64,000 bases of DNA. Origin: Streptomyces sp. DSM 15324. GTDB taxonomy: Bacteria > Actinomycetota > Actinomycetes > Streptomycetales > Streptomycetaceae. The first letter of the stretch is position 1, and every line of letters begins with the position of its first letter. Positions 48,853 through 57,415 of the stretch are shown here, piece after piece. A model generated the notes under the pieces. That model had not been told where the DNA came from, did no database searches, and was given only the letters and a program-made list of their open reading frames with translations. The translations under genes were made by a program, and so were the position numbers. Location: contig NZ_KQ949024.1 of assembly GCF_001514285.1 (NCBI RefSeq), positions 192,380-256,379 of the forward strand, in the 5' to 3' direction.

Positions 48853-49413
48853 ATGGGCCGCGTATCGCAGGCACAGGCACAGGAGAACCGCCGACGGGTC
48901 GTGGAGACCGCCTCTCGGCTGCTTCGGGAAGAGGGCACCCGCCTGAGCGTCGCCGACCTCATGAAGTCGGCCGGCCTGACCCACGGCGGCTTCTACAAGC
49001 AGTTCGCCTCCAAGGAGGCCCTCATCGACGAAGCCACCGCCCACGCGTTCGCCGAACTCGCCCAGCACCACAAGGACGGGCTCGATCAGTACGCCGGGCA
49101 GCGCGACGCCGCCCAGCGGGCGCTGATCGACGCCTACCTCTCCGTCGAACACCGCGACAGCCCGGCTGACGGCTGCCCCGCCGCCGCACTCGCCACCGAC
49201 ATGGCCCGCGACGGCGGAGAGACCGAGGCCCACCGCGTCTACAGCCAGGGGGTGGGCGACTTCGCCGACTTCCTCGCCACCGAGGACCAGGACGGCATCA
49301 CCCGGCTGTGCACCATGCTCGGCGCACTCGTCCTGTCCCGAGCCACCAACGGCACCCCGCTCTCCGACGAGATCCTCACCGCCGCACGCACGGCACTGAT
49401 CGGCACCAACTGA
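48853..49413 (+). CDS. TetR/AcrR-family regulator
   Basis: A 186-residue TetR protein. HTH at residues 14-60: VVETASRLLREEGTRLSVAD, LMKSAGLTHGGFYKQFASKE (recognition helix THGGFYKQF). The C-terminal ligand domain is short, with a conserved Cys in DGCPAAALATDMARDGG, which resembles redox- or quinone-responsive members. It faces the SDR gene and probably represses it, the oxidoreductase and itself. Confidence 0.93.
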   Translation: MGRVSQAQAQENRRRVVETASRLLREEGTRLSVADLMKSAGLTHGGFYKQFASKEALIDEATAHAFAELAQHHKDGLDQYAGQRDAAQRALIDAYLSVEHRDSPADGCPAAALATDMARDGGETEAHRVYSQGVGDFADFLATEDQDGITRLCTMLGALVLSRATNGTPLSDEILTAARTALIGTN

Positions 49414-49486
49414 CCACAGAGACGGTGCAGGGCGGCACGCCGCAGGAAGGGCGCGCTTCTTTGCACCCCGTCGCCATCCACTTCTC

Positions 49487-50672
49487 GTGCACGGCTCTCC
49501 CGCGTTGCATCGCACCGCCGCATGCCCGATCGTCCTGACGGCCTCCGAGCGTGAGCGGCTGAAGAAGATGGCCTACGGCCACAAGACAGAGCACCGGCTG
49601 CGCCAGCGCGCCCAGGTCGTCTTGTACGCGGCTCGGGGCCGCTCCAACGCGCGCATCGCCCGCGAGACCGGGCTGCAGGTGGAGACCGTCCGCACCTGGC
49701 GCGACCGTTTCGCCGGGAACCGGCTGCCCGCCCTGTCCGACCGCAAGCGTTCCGGGCGTCCCGCTTCCTTCGCCCCGTTACAGAGGGCCAAGGTCAAGGC
49801 GCTGGCCTGTCAACTGCCCGCGGAGAGCGGCACGCCACTGTCCCGCCGGTCGGCCTCGGAGCTGGCCCGCGAGGTCATCGCCCGCGCCATCGTCGACACA
49901 ATCTCCGCTTCCACAGTGCGACGCTGGCTCGTCCAGGACGCGACCAAACCCTGGCAACACCGGTCCTGGATCTTCATCAGCGACCCCGGCTTCCGGCTCA
50001 AGGCAGCCCGTGTCCTTGCCCTGTACACCCGCGCCTGGGACGGCGAGCCGCTCGGCGCGGACGAGTATGTGATCAGCGCGGACGAGAAGACCTCCATCCA
50101 GGCCCGCTGCCGCTGTCACCCCACCCCTCGCCCCCGGGCAGGCCAGGGCGGTGCGGGTCAACCACACCTACGGGCGCGGCGGAGCACTGGCCTACCTGGC
50201 CGCCTACGACGTCCACCAGGCGAAGGTGTTCGGCCGCTGCGAGCCGACCACCGGCATCGGCCCGTTCATGAACCTGGTCACCCAGGTCATGAGCCAAGAA
50301 CCCTACGCCAGCGCGAAACGCGTGTTCTGGATCGTCGACAACGGCTCCTCCCACCGCGGCAAGGCCGCAACAGCCCGGCTGACCACTGGGTTCTCGAACG
50401 CGGTACTGGTCCACACCCCCGTGCGCGCCTCTTGGCTGAACCAAGTCGAGGTCTATTTCTCCGCCGTACAGCGCAAGGCCTTCTCGCCCAACGACTTCAC
50501 CGACCTTTGCCAAGTCGGGAACCGGCTCCGAGCCTTCGAAGACCGCTACAACGCCACGGCGCAGCCGTTCCAGTGAAAGTTCACCACCTCCGACCTGGAC
50601 GATCTGCTGGCCAGGCTCGACCGACACGCCGCCGATCGCCCAGAAGAATGCTTGCCCCGACTCGCCGCATGA
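49487..50672 (+). pseudogene. IS630-family transposase, frameshifted and with a nonsense codon
   Basis: The N-terminal HTH part (LRQRAQVVLYAARGRSNARI, RETGLQVETVRTWRDRFAGN) leads to the first catalytic Asp in YVISADEKTSIQAR. Near 50125 the frame shifts, then continues as NHTYGRGGALAYLAAYDVHQ, the second Asp in VFWIVDNGSSHRG and Glu-containing ASWLNQVEVYFSAVQ. At 50574-50576 TGA replaces the expected Trp codon. Family sequence continues after it (KFTTSDLDDLLARLDRHAAD) to 50672. Two lesions make it non-functional. It ends 1 bp before the right inverted repeat. Confidence 0.85.
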
Positions 50673-50708
50673 TCAACCCCCGAAGGACTTACGACGAAGA
50701 CTACTCAG
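50673..50708. repeat. Right inverted repeat of the IS630-type unit
   Basis: TCAACCCCCGAAGGACTTAC with GAC follows directly after the transposase frame. Its reverse complement matches 45721-45743 with one mismatch, and the similarity continues outward for about 13 bases. This is the transposase-proximal end. Confidence 0.75.
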
Positions 50709-50864
50709 ACCGGTCGAGACGAGCCCGTTCCCTGCCGCTCGGGCATAGCGTTGATGCAGGTCGTACCGATCGTTGTCAACTCCGCAGTCGTCGATCCGCT
50801 GGTGTGTCGGCCTGCCAACGCGTCCGCGGTTTCCGGCGAGGGTTTGCATGGCTGGAAAGGCGGC

Positions 50865-52583
50865 ATGGTGGAGGACATGGGAGATGAGGGGCGGTGCCGG
50901 TCGGTGGCCGAGCCGGATTTCTGGCGGCAGGTCGTCCGACGGCTGGGCACAGCTCTCATCGTGGTGGACCCCACTGGACGGATTCTCGCGGCCAACCCGG
51001 CTGCCGAGCGCCTGCTGGGCCGTGCCGCCGCCGCCATGCGGGGCGAGGACGCACACGACCTGCTGCACCGGGACGCGGCCGGCGGCCCGGTGCCCCGGGA
51101 GCAGTGCCCACTACTGCGGTCCCTGGCCGAGAGAGCCGAGGCACGGGGGGAGGGTGAGATCTGTCTGCGCGGTGACGGCCGTCTGACCGCGATCTCCTGG
51201 TCCGCTTCCCCTCTGAGGGACGACAGCGCCTTCCAGGGCATGGCCGTGCTGTTGACCGACGCCGCCGGCAACCGCAGCACGCGCCGGGAGCGTGCGGCCT
51301 ACACGCGGGCTCTGGAGGACCGCACCGAGCGGCTGACGCTGGTGGCGGAGATCACCGACGTGCTGGGTCAGACACTCGAGATCGACGAGGCCCTCGCCCG
51401 GCTGGGCCGCCTGCTGGTTCCCCGTCTGGCCGACTGGGCGGCGGTAGACCTGCGGGTCGGTACCGGACAGGTCCACCGTGTGGCGGTGACGGGCCCGGGG
51501 GGCCGACACGCCGCGCAGGAGGACTGGCGCGAGCGCCTGCCCCAGACGGAGGTGGGAAGAGCCCACTCTCCGCTCGTCCAGGTGTTGAACGGCGGTGATC
51601 CCGTCCTGCAGCGCGAAGCAGACGTCACAGAGCCGGCCGGCTCCGCCCTGGCCGCCGTCCACAGCGGCTTCCTGCGGGCGGTGGGCGCGACATCCGCCAT
51701 CACCGTGCCGCTGGGCTCCGCCCGTCAGGTCACCGGCGCCCTGACGCTGGTGCGCACCGACCCGGAGTCCCCCTTCGACACCGACGATCTGAAAGTGGTG
51801 GGCGACATCGGCCGCCGGGTCGGCCTGGTCATCGACAACGCCCGCCGGTTCGGCCGCCAGCGCGCCGTCGCCGAGGCCATGCAGCGCAACCTGCTCGCCC
51901 CGCTGCCCCGGCTCGGCCGCCTGCAACTGGCCGCCCGCTACCAGCCCGCCCCGGCCGGCTCCCAGGTCGGTGGCGACTGGTACGACGCCTTCGAGCTGAA
52001 GAACGGCACGCTCGCGCTGGTCATCGGCGACGTCGTGGGTCACGATCTCACCGCCGCGGCCGGCATGGCACAACTGCACGGCATCCTGCGGTCACTGGCC
52101 TGGGACCGCACCGGCCCACCCGGTGCTGTCGTGGACCGCCTCGACGACGCCCTGCCCGCCATCACCACCGTCCCCATGGCCACCCTCGTCCTCGCCCTGC
52201 TCGAAGGCAGCCCGCACACCGGCCCATGGACGCTGCGGTGGACCAGCGCCGGGCATCCGCCGCCCCTCCTGCTGGCCCAGGGCGGACAGGCGCAGTACCT
52301 CGAAGCCGGGCAGGGGCTCCTCCTTGGCGCCGGTTCGAGCACCGTCGGCAGCCGACCGAACGCCGCGCAGTCGCTGCCGCCGGGTTCCACCCTGCTGCTC
52401 TACACCGACGGCCTGATCGAAATCCCCGGCAGCGACCTCGACACCGGCCTCACCCGTCTGCGCCACCACGCCCTCGCTCTCGCCCACGAACCGCTCGACA
52501 CCCTGTGCGATCAGCTACTCGGCCGCATGCCACCCGGCAACACCGACGACGTGGCCCTGCTCGCCCTGCGGATGCCGTCCTGA
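50865..52583 (+). CDS. PAS-GAF-SpoIIE serine phosphatase
   Basis: A 572-residue sensor phosphatase. The PAS domain is about 18-130 (ALIVVDPTGRILAANPAAER, GMAVLLTDAAGN). The GAF domain is about 150-325 (AEITDVLGQTLEIDEALARL, RLADWAAVDLRV, FDTDDLKVVGDIGRRVGLVI). The SpoIIE PP2C domain is about 340-570 (VGGDWYDAFELKNGTLALVI, GDVVGHDLTAAAGMAQL, WTSAGHPPPLLLAQG, LLLYTDGLIEIPG, NTDDVALLAL). ATG 50865 is used; alternative TTG or ATG codons lie upstream. Likely responds to a redox or small-molecule signal and acts on anti-anti-sigma factors. Confidence 0.92.
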   Translation: MVEDMGDEGRCRSVAEPDFWRQVVRRLGTALIVVDPTGRILAANPAAERLLGRAAAAMRGEDAHDLLHRDAAGGPVPREQCPLLRSLAERAEARGEGEICLRGDGRLTAISWSASPLRDDSAFQGMAVLLTDAAGNRSTRRERAAYTRALEDRTERLTLVAEITDVLGQTLEIDEALARLGRLLVPRLADWAAVDLRVGTGQVHRVAVTGPGGRHAAQEDWRERLPQTEVGRAHSPLVQVLNGGDPVLQREADVTEPAGSALAAVHSGFLRAVGATSAITVPLGSARQVTGALTLVRTDPESPFDTDDLKVVGDIGRRVGLVIDNARRFGRQRAVAEAMQRNLLAPLPRLGRLQLAARYQPAPAGSQVGGDWYDAFELKNGTLALVIGDVVGHDLTAAAGMAQLHGILRSLAWDRTGPPGAVVDRLDDALPAITTVPMATLVLALLEGSPHTGPWTLRWTSAGHPPPLLLAQGGQAQYLEAGQGLLLGAGSSTVGSRPNAAQSLPPGSTLLLYTDGLIEIPGSDLDTGLTRLRHHALALAHEPLDTLCDQLLGRMPPGNTDDVALLALRMPS

Positions 52584-53198
52584 ACCATGACGTGGGCAAC
52601 TACAGGCGTGGACATCATCTTGCGGAGCGGTCGCGGAGCGTTACCTCCTCCTGGTCGATGACGAGGAGACGGGTTCGCGTGAGACCCGCACGCCTGCCCT
52701 TCTTGGTGGAAGGGATCTGGTGTGACGTGGACGCGACCGTTTCCAGTACGTCGGCCGCACGACCACGCACCGAGTTCACCGACGCTCGGTTGGTCGCGTG
52801 GGCGCGGTTCGCGATCCGCCCGGCCTCGGAGAGACATGCCGTGCCGTAGACACTCCCCAAAGGCCGATGAGTTTGCAGAAGCGAAGAGTGCCTCCCGCTT
52901 GGGCGCGGAGAGTCCCTGGGTGACAGGCTGTGCCTCGGCCGTCAGAGCGGCGGCGTCGCCCCCTCCTTGCTTCGGGTGCTCAGGAGGGGAGAAGCCGGGC
53001 ACAACGGTGCCCTCGGCGGACGTTGCACGCACCTGTTTGAGAAGCCCCGTCGGACCGCACCGGCGAGGCTTCTCGTCGAACACCGCTATCACACACCTGT
53101 CACCGACTGCGTCGACTCACGCGGACCAAAACGCTCTGACCTGGAATTGTGCGGTCACCTTGGACTGACCTGGACGCCGACAGACGGTCTCTACAACC
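52584..53198. other. Gene-free stretch
   Basis: No gene is supported in 615 bases. Several short frames exist on both strands, but none shows a known family, a ribosome binding site or the third-position GC bias of the neighbouring genes. It is probably decayed insertion-sequence DNA joining the phosphatase gene to the IS110-pcaL scar. Confidence 0.4.
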
Positions 53199-53298
53199 TG
53201 TGCCAGGTGGTGCCCAGGGAGGGGCCCAAGATCAGGACGGGAGCCTCTTCTGGCCCGTCAAAGCGGTATTGCAGGGTGTTCGACGGTGTCTCACTCAC
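53199..53298 (-). pseudogene. Duplicate of the first 33 codons of pcaL
   Basis: The stretch matches 3012-3111 with only a few differences. It encodes the same start (SETPSNTLQYRFDGP and LILGPSLGTTWH) from GTG 53298. After codon 33 pcaL similarity ends. With the 45 bases upstream, which also match the 3112-3143 gap, it forms a near-copy of the pcaL start region. It is not expressed as a useful product. Confidence 0.8.
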
Positions 53299-53454
53299 GC
53301 CCCAGACCCTCTCACATATCACGGACGCCCCTAAAACGGGGAGCTGGATACGGGTCTGCCCCGGTGGAAGACCTCGCGGGCGGCGCATCGCCTGAGACAT
53401 CGGATGATCTCACGTCGGGTTGTGCCCTGCTGGGTGCGGCGTTCGTGGGAGGGC
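53299..53454 (-). pseudogene. Decayed 3' end of an IS110-family transposase
   Basis: The matches to 3112-3275 continue through the gap and into the C-terminal coding end of the IS110 transposase. Shared stretches include GAAGACCTCGCGGGCGGC-like and GGATGATCTCACG sequence (plus strand). Identity is clearly lower (about 80 percent) than in the pcaL part, and frames are broken. It joins directly to the MerR gene piece. Confidence 0.7.
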
Positions 53455-53661
53455 GCCTTGGTCGACGAGTTCGCGGGCACGGGCGACGATGCGCAGCTGA
53501 TAGCGGGAGTGGCGGCGGTGGCCGCCTTCGGAGCGCAAAGGTGTGATCAGGCGGTGTTCGCCGAGGGCGCGCAGGAAGGCGGCGGTGGTGCCGAGCATGT
53601 CGGCGGCCCGACCCGTGGTGCAGGCGGGGTGGTCGTCGTCATCGAGAGGGGTGACGGCGGT
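53455..53661 (-). pseudogene. MerR-family regulator, truncated by the IS110 scar
   Basis: The frame (LDDDDHPACTTGRAADMLGT, TAAFLRALGEHRLITPLRSE, GGHRRHSRYQLRIVARAREL) is the N-terminal DNA-binding half of a streptomycete MerR-like regulator. At VDQG it runs into the IS110 remnant, losing the C-terminal half. Its original start should overlap the CBS gene stop as ATGA; here the overlap reads CTGAACC, so the start is also lost. An internal ATG (53598) remains. Confidence 0.65.
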
Positions 53662-54063
53662 TCAGCGAGAGAGGACGAGGACGCCCAGAGTGTTGCCGTG
53701 TCCGCCGGCCACGGGCGGGGCCCCGAGCCGGCGGCAGCGCATCTCACGCCCGGCTTCGGCCCTCGTGGCCGGCGGCGACGCGAAGGGCTCGATGACATCG
53801 GCGATGTCACTCAGGCGGATCCGGTCCGTGTATCCGGAACCGTCACGGACGGCCGTGAGCCGGTCCCGGGTGACCAGGCCGGTGCCCATACCGTCCTCGT
53901 CGCAGACGACCAGCCGACCTGTACGGGCGGCGGCCATCACGGACAGCGCCACCTCGACGGTCATGTCCTCCCAGACCTGCGGTCCGGCCGCGTCCGCGGG
54001 ATCGGCCGCCGTCTGCACGGCGTTGGTAGGTGTGGAGCGGAACTGCGTCTGGTCCAGCGTCAA
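53662..54063 (-). CDS. CBS-domain protein
   Basis: A 133-residue protein with a paired CBS module: VWEDMTVEVALSVMAAARTG, RLVVCDEDGMGTGLVTRDRL, YTDRIRLSDIADVIEPFASP. These bind adenosyl compounds and often regulate partners. The C-terminal part (GAPPVAGGHGNTLGVLVLSR) is complete. It lies between the helicase gene (45 bp) and the MerR remnant, all on the minus strand. Confidence 0.82.
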   Translation of the reverse strand: MTLDQTQFRSTPTNAVQTAADPADAAGPQVWEDMTVEVALSVMAAARTGRLVVCDEDGMGTGLVTRDRLTAVRDGSGYTDRIRLSDIADVIEPFASPPATRAEAGREMRCRRLGAPPVAGGHGNTLGVLVLSR

Positions 54064-54108
54064 AGGGTTCCTCCTGCGGAGTTGGGCGGGCTTCCTGACA
54101 CGAAGGTT

Positions 54109-55605
54109 CTATGCCGCCGCACCCGTGGTGGACTGCCGTACGGGCGCGCGGCGGGCCGCCGAGACGGGGCGGCGCCGACCGCGTGAGGTGGCGGCGCGCT
54201 TCTTGGGGCGTTCGACCACCGGTGCGGTGATGACGACCGGGATGCCGGAAGGGGCCTGGGCGCCGGTGATGCGGTGCAGGGCCTCTTCGCCGACCCGGAC
54301 CTGGGTGGTCTGCGGGACGATGCCGGCCGCTGCCATGAGGCGGGTCATGCCGCGGCGCTGGTTGGGGGTGACCAGGGTGACGACGCTGCCGGACTCTCCT
54401 GCGCGGGCGGTACGGCCGCCGCGGTGGAGGTAGTCCTTGTGGTCGGTCGGCGGGTCGACGTTGACGACGAGGTCGAGGTTGTCGACGTGGATGCCGCGCG
54501 CCGCGACGTTGGTCGCCACCAGCACGTTGACGTGTCCGGTCTTGAACTGTGCCAGTGTGCGGGTGCGCTGCGGCTGTGACTTCCCGCCGTGCAGAGCGGC
54601 GGCCCGTACCCCGCTGTTCAGGAGGTGCTGTGTGAGGCCGTCGACGGCGTGCTTGGTGTCGAGGAACATGATCACGCGGCCGTCGCGTGCGGCGATCTGG
54701 GTGGTTGCCGTGTGCTTGTCGGCGGCGTGAACGTGGAGCACGTGGTGCTCCATCGTCGTGACCGCGCCGGCCGAGGGGTCGACGGAGTGCACGACGGGAT
54801 CGCTGAGATAGCGGCGCACGAGCAGGTCGACGTTGCGGTCGAGAGTGGCGGAGAACAGCATGCGCTGGCCCTCGGGGCGGACCTGGGCGAGGAGGGCGGT
54901 GACCTGCGGCATGAAGCCCATGTCGGCCATCTGGTCGGCCTCGTCGAGGACGGTGATGGAAACCTGGTTCAGTCGGCAGTCGCCACGGTCGATGAGGTCT
55001 TTGAGGCGTCCCGGCGTGGCGACGACGATCTCGGCGCCGGCGCGCAGCGCGCTCGCCTGTCGGCCGATCGGCATTCCGCCCACCACCGTGGCCAGCCGCA
55101 GCCTCACGGAGCGGGCGTACGGGGCGAGTGCGTCGGTGACCTGCTGCGCCAGCTCGCGCGTGGGTACGAGGATCAGCCCCAGCGGCTGCCTCGCCTCGGC
55201 GCGCTGCCCGGCCGTACGGGCCAGCAGCGCCAGCCCGAAGGCGAGGGTCTTGCCGGAGCCGGTGCGGCCACGGCCCAGTACGTCCCGGCCGGCGAGGGAA
55301 TTAGGCAGGGTCGCGGCCTGGATCGGGAAGGGTACGGTCACGCCTTGCGAGCTGAGCGCGCCCAGCAGCGCCCTGGGCATGTCGAGATCGGCGAAGCTCT
55401 CCACGGCGGGGAGCGCGGGAGTGATCGTCCTGGGCAGCGCGAACTCTCCCTGGACCGCGGCGGGCCGGCGGCCGTAACCACCGGAACGGCCCGGCCCGCC
55501 GGAGCGGCTCCTGGCCGACGAAGCGAATCGGCTGCCGCCCCTTCCGGATTCGGCACTGCCGTTACGGGTGCGGGTGAAGCGGTCTTTCGTGCGGGTGCGG
55601 TTCAT
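54109..55605 (-). CDS. DEAD-box RNA helicase
   Basis: A 498-residue DEAD-box helicase. An Arg/Gly/Ser-rich N-terminus (about 1-55) is followed by a Q-motif region and motif I GRGRTGSGKT, PTRELAQQ (Ia), TPGRL (Ib), DEAD in VLDEADQMADMGF (II), FSATL (III), VLVATNVAARGIHV (V) and YLHRGGRTARAG (VI). The basic C-terminal tail likely binds RNA. It probably unwinds cold-stabilised RNA with the cold-shock protein encoded 350 bp upstream. ATG 55605 is chosen (MNRTRTKDR). Confidence 0.94.
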   Translation of the reverse strand: MNRTRTKDRFTRTRNGSAESGRGGSRFASSARSRSGGPGRSGGYGRRPAAVQGEFALPRTITPALPAVESFADLDMPRALLGALSSQGVTVPFPIQAATLPNSLAGRDVLGRGRTGSGKTLAFGLALLARTAGQRAEARQPLGLILVPTRELAQQVTDALAPYARSVRLRLATVVGGMPIGRQASALRAGAEIVVATPGRLKDLIDRGDCRLNQVSITVLDEADQMADMGFMPQVTALLAQVRPEGQRMLFSATLDRNVDLLVRRYLSDPVVHSVDPSAGAVTTMEHHVLHVHAADKHTATTQIAARDGRVIMFLDTKHAVDGLTQHLLNSGVRAAALHGGKSQPQRTRTLAQFKTGHVNVLVATNVAARGIHVDNLDLVVNVDPPTDHKDYLHRGGRTARAGESGSVVTLVTPNQRRGMTRLMAAAGIVPQTTQVRVGEEALHRITGAQAPSGIPVVITAPVVERPKKRAATSRGRRRPVSAARRAPVRQSTTGAAA

Positions 55606-55891
55606 GCGGAACCTTCCTCGATGCGGCACATATCAAGGAATTCCGGCAGCGATCAGCAGCACAGAGAATTGCAAGAATGGACCGGTGGAATGCGAAAACG
55701 AATCTCACCGACGAAAAATCCGTGCGGCGCAGGAGCTGGAATGAACGGCGCGAAGTGGACGCAATGTTCGGGCGTCCGCCGCGATGCAGCCATGAAGGGA
55801 TGCGTGCACCCTGAAGGATGCCCCGTATGCGGTGAGTCGGGCCGGATTTCCCGGTTGTCGTCCGCAGGCGAAACCGCTGCGTAAAATGCGA

Positions 55892-55933
55892 GTAGCCGGG
55901 GCCCGCACCCCGAAGGACGCGGGCCCCGGCTAC
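55892..55933 (-). terminator. Strong terminator hairpin after the cold-shock gene
   Basis: GTAGCCGGGGCCCGC and GCGGGCCCCGGCTAC form a perfect 15-bp stem with a 12-base loop, 19 bp after the cold-shock gene stop. Streptomycete terminators often lack T-runs, and this stem is strong enough to end transcription. Confidence 0.85.
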
Positions 55934-55952
55934 GACTACGCGACAGTCAGCG

Positions 55953-56156
55953 TCAGGCGAGAACGATGTTCTCGGCCGTCGGGCCCTTCTGGCCCTGCGC
56001 GATGTCGAACGTCACCTTCTGGCCCTCCAGCAGCTCGCGGAAGCCCTGGGCGGAAATGTTCGAGTAGTGGGCGAACACATCAGGACCGCCACCGTCCTGC
56101 TCGATGAAGCCGAAGCCCTTTTCCGCGTTGAACCACTTCACAGTACCAGCAGCCAT
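55953..56156 (-). CDS. Cold-shock protein (CspA family)
   Basis: A 67-residue cold-shock domain: [20 protein letters not shown] with the RNP1 and RNP2 motifs ([15 protein letters not shown]), then [18 protein letters not shown]. All nucleic-acid-binding aromatic residues are present. GGAGAAAAG precedes the ATG. The 240-bp upstream region is long, as is usual for cold-shock mRNA leaders. It is a single-stranded RNA/DNA chaperone, paired here with a DEAD-box helicase. Confidence 0.96.
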   Translation of the reverse strand: MAAGTVKWFNAEKGFGFIEQDGGGPDVFAHYSNISAQGFRELLEGQKVTFDIAQGQKGPTAENIVLA

Positions 56157-56941
56157 ATCTTTTCTCCTTTGGGGCAGTGCGTCGGGATCCGCACTGTACG
56201 GACCCCGTGTCGCCGCGATGATCACCCCGCCGGGAAAAATACCGGACAATAAAAGTGCTTCCAGTGGCGCAGGCGCCGCCCGGAGGGCACTTGAAGTTTT
56301 GGGAACCACAACTGCAACTGGGATCGACAGTAGCACGCCGAAGCGGCCTGTGTACGGCGAGGAATCCCACCCCCACTTAATGCGATAGAGAATCTGTCTG
56401 CCTGTCCTGTTGAAACCTCAGCTCGCGGACACAGATTTTGCCCCAGCCGGAGCGCAACGTTTCGGGAATCTTTGGGAGCGCGGCCGGCGTAAGGGCTGCG
56501 CCTCAAAAGACGGTGCGGGCGGGCGTGGAGATCAGGGTGGTTCCGGCAAGCGTCACGGCCCGTCTCCGGCGCACGCCCGGGAGCGGCCATATCGAAGGCG
56601 AGGAACGGACGGTCCGGGCGGAGGAAGACCTCCTCCTCTCCCGGTTGCACGACACGATGGACACCGGCCGGCTACGCACACTCGGCACCACCTGGGCGGC
56701 GGTGCGACAGATCACCCCCACGCAGCCGCGCCCCGTCATGCCCTGGCGGCCTCCCGGGAACGCCCTGCTGGGTGTGCCGCTGAGCGAGGCTCCGGGTATC
56801 GGCAACTCCGCCTCACGACGCAGACGTCACCCCGGACAGCCGCAGTCGTTTTTCACAGCGGTACAGGGGCACATGAGTCCCCCGGCTACGCCCCGCCCGC
56901 GACGCGCCCATGGGCATACGCACGTCGCGGGACTCATCGAC
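56157..56941. other. Long intergenic region upstream of the cold-shock gene
   Basis: About 785 bases without a supported gene. The first 250 bases should hold the cold-shock promoter and 5' leader; they include a stretch of lower GC near 56220-56400. Overlapping frames at 56400-56900 on both strands have no recognised family, and I do not call them. Confidence 0.4.
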
Positions 56942-57184
56942 TCAGCCGCCGCTCTTGCGCCTGAACGACCGCTGGCTCGCAGCCGGGCCGTGCGCCGAAC
57001 GCACCTTCGACGCATCGGACTTGGCGGCAATATCAGCGGCGTCCGCCTGCGCACCGCGCTTGCGCGCCAGGGCTTCGCGGAACTTGCGCTTGAGGTCATA
57101 GTTGCCCTCGCTGTCCGGCTCCAGAGGGGACGTTTCGGGGGCATCCGGCTCCGAACCTTCCGTAGATACGGGCTCTGCGGTCAT
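56942..57184 (-). CDS. DUF5302 family protein
   Basis: An 80-residue small basic-acidic protein: an acidic N-half (SEPDAPETSPLEPDSEGNYD) then KRKFREALARKRGAQADAAD and the family ending AHGPAASQRSFRRKSGG. AGGAGG is 5 nt from ATG 57184, a perfect ribosome binding site. Function unknown; widely kept in streptomycetes. Confidence 0.87.
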   Translation of the reverse strand: MTAEPVSTEGSEPDAPETSPLEPDSEGNYDLKRKFREALARKRGAQADAADIAAKSDASKVRSAHGPAASQRSFRRKSGG

Positions 57185-57415
57185 GGTGACCTCCTGGGTT
57201 CGGGGGGGTGGGCAAGCACAGCTTGTCATGCCGGGCACAGTGCGAGGCGCCGGCAACACCATCGTGCTCCGTTTCTGCGGCATCCCTTCGCGGCCAAAGG
57301 CGTTTACTTCGCGTGCGATCCCGTGGCCAGGCTGCCAGGGCAACGGCTCTCAGCCGTTGCGACGCACGAGGGCGGCCCTGCGGGCCTCGGCGAGCTTGCG
57401 GGCCTCGCCCGCCTG

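Larger units (their letters stand above)
45708..50708. mobile_element. IS630-type transposable unit with a four-gene cargo
   Basis: Inverted repeats of about 36 bp delimit 5.0 kb. It contains an alpha/beta hydrolase, a quinone oxidoreductase, an SDR, a TetR regulator and an IS630 transposase gene that abuts the right repeat. I read this as an IS630-type element that gained passenger genes, or as two IS copies of which the left one kept only its end. The transposase is now inactive. The unit sits between the leader of DUF5994 copy 5 and the phosphatase at 50865. Confidence 0.55.

Noticed and set aside
52511..53092. Minus-strand frame of 193 codons after the phosphatase gene
   Set aside because: No family match, no ribosome binding site, and it overlaps the end of the phosphatase gene.
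3144..53454. Whole region as an integrative conjugative element or prophage
   Set aside because: No transfer, replication, packaging or structural genes are seen; mobility genes are insertion sequences and one recombinase trio only.
56410..56964. Plus- and minus-strand frames upstream of the DUF5302 gene
   Set aside because: Overlapping frames on both strands without recognisable motifs; probably GC-rich noise.
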